From NCBI GenBank assembly GCA_903879775.1, contig CAIRMY010000040.1, forward strand, positions 1-8,535: a stretch of DNA of 8,535 nt. Direction: 5' to 3'. This document shows positions 6,650 through 8,535 of the stretch, piece after piece; the stretch's first letter is position 1, and every line of letters starts with the position of its first letter. The notes under the pieces are model-generated. The model saw only the letters and a program-made list of their open reading frames with translations. It did no database searches and was not told the DNA's origin. The stretch comes from an uncultured Bacteroidota bacterium. GTDB taxonomy: Bacteria; Bacteroidota; Bacteroidia; NS11-12g; UBA955. A program made the translations under genes and the position numbers.

Positions 6650-6672
6650 TTAATTAGAAACAATCTAAATAG
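6650..6672 (+). promoter_or_regulatory. Operator-like dyad 2, abutting the receptor start codon
   Basis: A second imperfect 23-bp dyad centred on 6661 with inner arms TTAGA (6654-6658) and TCTAA (6664-6668) pairing perfectly and TA/TA further out. It is identical to dyad 1 at 15 of 23 positions in the same register, including TCTAAATA. It covers the predicted transcription start and ends at the base before the ATG. The centres of the two dyads are 38 bp apart. Confidence 0.45.
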
Positions 6673-8535
6673 ATGCTTAAAGAAATTTTGATTTTCGGAA
6701 TTTGTGGGTTTACAGCAGTGGCTAAAGGTCAAGATACATCTGATACGATAAAAAACCATATTGAGTATTTGCCAGAAATTAATTTAGTTGGTCAACAAAA
6801 CAAAAGAGATGTATTACCCTCTCCAGAAATTGTTGGGACCAAAATTAATGCAGGCAAAAAAAATGCGGTGATTGTTCTAGACAATTTAAATACGATTGTT
6901 GTGAACAACAACATGAGACAAATCTTGGCAAAAGTGCCAGGAATGCATATTTGGGAAAGCGACGGTTCTGGAATACAAGTAGGAATTTCTACTCGTGGTT
7001 TGAGCCCAAACAGAAGCTGGGAATTTAACATCCGCCAAAATGGTGCCGACATTTCAGCAGATCCATTTGGTTACCCTGAAGCCTATTACAATCCACCCAT
7101 GCAAGCGATACAGCGCATTCACATCATTAAGGGTGCTGGAGCATTGCAATTTGGTCCTCAATTCGGAGGGATGATCAATTACGTCATGAGAGACGGAAAA
7201 TCAGAGACCAAACCACTCTCAATTCAAACTTCACAAACTGTTGGAAGTTTTGGATTGTATAACAATTTTTTAGCTGTAAGTGGCCGCAAAGACAAGTTTT
7301 ACTACTACGCATTCTACGATAAAAGATCAGCAGATGGGTTCCGTAAAAACAGCGCTTATCATACGCAAACATTATATTTTTCTGGGGGATATAAAATTTC
7401 TAAGAAAATGGATATGGCATTCGATTTTACCCATTATAACATGTTAAGCCAACAGCCAGGAGGATTAACAGATACAGACATGGCCGGTGACATTTCAAAA
7501 AGTTACCGAAATAGAAATTGGTTTTCAACACCTTGGTTCACAGGAAATGTAAAGTTCAATTGGGAAATCAATCATCAACAACGATTACAAATCATGGCTT
7601 TCGGAATGGATGCAGATCGCAATAGCGTTGGATTTACAAAAGCAATAGATATTGCTGACACCATCAATGCAAAATCTCTACAATATGCACCACGTGAATT
7701 AGCCATAGATAGATACCACAACAGGGGTATTGAAATGAGTTATTTAAATGATTATTTCATTGGAAATCAAAAACAAACATTAACAGCTGGAATACGTTAT
7801 TTCGCAAGCTTTACAGAAAGATTTCAAAAAGGGATTGGCTCTACGGGTTCGGATGATAATTTCACAACCAATGTGGTATTTCCTGGTGAATTTAATTTCG
7901 ACACGAAAAATTACAGCCTATTCTTAGAACAAGTATTTAGAATTTCAAAATCCTTGTTACTCATTCCCGGAGTAAGATACGAAAACGTCCGTTCTGTTGC
8001 CACAGGGAGAACAGGATTTAACGCCGATGGCACCGAAATTAAGATTATTGCTCCGGTCCAAAGCAGAAGTTTTTTTATTGGGGGATTTGGACTTGAATAC
8101 CACCTCAAAAATGGCTTAGAAATTTATGGAAATATAAACCAAGCATATAGACCTATATTGTTTTCCGACATGCAAGCTGTTCCCGGAACAGAAGTAATCG
8201 ATGTTAATTTGAAAGATGCCTCTGGAATAAATTCAGATATCGGAATTAGAGGGCTCATTGGGAAATGGTTTTATTTAGATGCGAGTGTTTTTGCATTGCA
8301 GTATAATAACCGAGCTGGAAGACTTTCTCTCTACGATGCGAACAATAAAGCATACACATTAAAAACAAATGTTGGAAATAGCATCACTGCAGGGTTAGAG
8401 GCATTGCTTGAAATTGATGTAATGGCACATACATCTATGAAAAAGAATCTAAAAATGCCCGTGTTCGTTTCGTATTCATTTAATGACGCCCGTTACCAAG
8501 ACTTTAACGTAACTATGAAAAATAATGCGGGGTTG
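6673..8535 (+). CDS. FecA-like TonB-dependent outer-membrane receptor, 3' end missing
   Basis: An open frame of 621 codons with no stop runs off the window end; relatives usually reach roughly 700-800 residues. Residues 1-20 (MLKEILIFGICGF...AKGQ) look like a signal peptide, and PEINLVG (about 34-40) may be the TonB box. The plug domain follows: NMRQILAKVPGMHIWES, the conserved STRGLSPNRSWEFNIRQNG ending near residue 124, then SADPFGYPEAYYNPP and GALQFGPQFGGMINYVMRDG. This plug pattern resembles FecA (ferric dicitrate) and related ferric-siderophore receptors. The rest alternates aromatic-rich beta strands with polar loops, as in the 22-strand barrel. It has neither the N-terminal carboxypeptidase-like domain common in Bacteroidota receptors nor the FecA signalling domain, so sigma/anti-sigma control through its N-terminus is unlikely. 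No SusD-like partner is seen before the edge. The ligand is inferred to be an iron chelate but could be another metal complex. Confidence 0.9.
   Translation, partial: MLKEILIFGICGFTAVAKGQDTSDTIKNHIEYLPEINLVGQQNKRDVLPSPEIVGTKINAGKKNAVIVLDNLNTIVVNNNMRQILAKVPGMHIWESDGSGIQVGISTRGLSPNRSWEFNIRQNGADISADPFGYPEAYYNPPMQAIQRIHIIKGAGALQFGPQFGGMINYVMRDGKSETKPLSIQTSQTVGSFGLYNNFLAVSGRKDKFYYYAFYDKRSADGFRKNSAYHTQTLYFSGGYKISKKMDMAFDFTHYNMLSQQPGGLTDTDMAGDISKSYRNRNWFSTPWFTGNVKFNWEINHQQRLQIMAFGMDADRNSVGFTKAIDIADTINAKSLQYAPRELAIDRYHNRGIEMSYLNDYFIGNQKQTLTAGIRYFASFTERFQKGIGSTGSDDNFTTNVVFPGEFNFDTKNYSLFLEQVFRISKSLLLIPGVRYENVRSVATGRTGFNADGTEIKIIAPVQSRSFFIGGFGLEYHLKNGLEIYGNINQAYRPILFSDMQAVPGTEVIDVNLKDASGINSDIGIRGLIGKWFYLDASVFALQYNNRAGRLSLYDANNKAYTLKTNVGNSITAGLEALLEIDVMAHTSMKKNLKMPVFVSYSFNDARYQDFNVTMKNNAGL

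Noticed and set aside
6792..7052. Minus-strand open frame of 86 codons
   Set aside because: Antisense shadow of the TonB-dependent receptor plug domain, which is strongly supported on the plus strand. The same holds for 7184-7372 and 7911-8108.
1..8535. tRNA, rRNA, CRISPR arrays, insertion sequences, riboswitches, attachment sites
   Set aside because: No cloverleaf, long direct repeats, terminal inverted repeats, transposase motifs or structured leaders seen; all gaps are 74 bp or shorter.
3222..8535. A new defence or mobile system
   Set aside because: Every gene but the small membrane protein and the lipoprotein falls in a well-known metabolic, envelope or transport family, and the arrangement shows no defence-type module.

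Overview
The window reads as chromosomal DNA of a Bacteroidota bacterium (Flavobacteriia/Sphingobacteriia/Chitinophagia type). The evidence is an A/T-rich composition, start codons without Shine-Dalgarno sequences, promoter boxes of the TTTG / TAnnTTTG kind, a lipoprotein beginning C-K-K-D-E, and a bacterial kynurenine 3-monooxygenase. It also carries an M61 peptidase with a PDZ domain and a FecA-like TonB-dependent receptor. Coding density is very high and no gap exceeds about 75 bases. I see no RNA genes, insertion sequences, CRISPR arrays or signs of recent transfer.

Layout. Positions 1-232 (minus strand) hold the 5' part of a lipoprotein gene. It diverges across a 74-bp gap from a plus-strand run of three tightly packed genes: a secreted M61-family metallopeptidase (307-2136), an Ldh_2-family NAD(P)-dependent oxidoreductase (2138-3217), and a 72-residue one-pass membrane protein (3222-3440). 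Converging on this run, with stop codons one base apart, is kmo on the minus strand (3442-4773). Across a 65-bp divergent gap lies a plus-strand pair joined by an ATGA overlap: a NodB-type polysaccharide deacetylase (4839-5468) and a membrane GT2 glycosyltransferase (5465-6610). A 62-bp gap then holds a promoter framed by dyad repeats and leads into a FecA-like TonB-dependent receptor (6673 to the window end, 3' end missing).

How the genes fit together. The deacetylase and glycosyltransferase very likely work on the same N-acetylhexosamine-containing glycan; their order and domain plan recall rhizobial nodB-nodC. The receptor is probably an independent, metal-controlled uptake gene, because its promoter overlaps two similar 23-bp dyads. 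The peptidase, oxidoreductase and small membrane protein are packed like an operon but have no obvious shared pathway. kmo stands alone, with no other kynurenine-pathway gene in view.

Most of the window is ordinary core or housekeeping-type content. I did not find a convincing new multi-gene system. The points most worth a second look are the twin operator-like dyads before the receptor, the deacetylase/glycosyltransferase pair, the unrecognised small membrane protein, and -7 boxes that nearly touch start codons.
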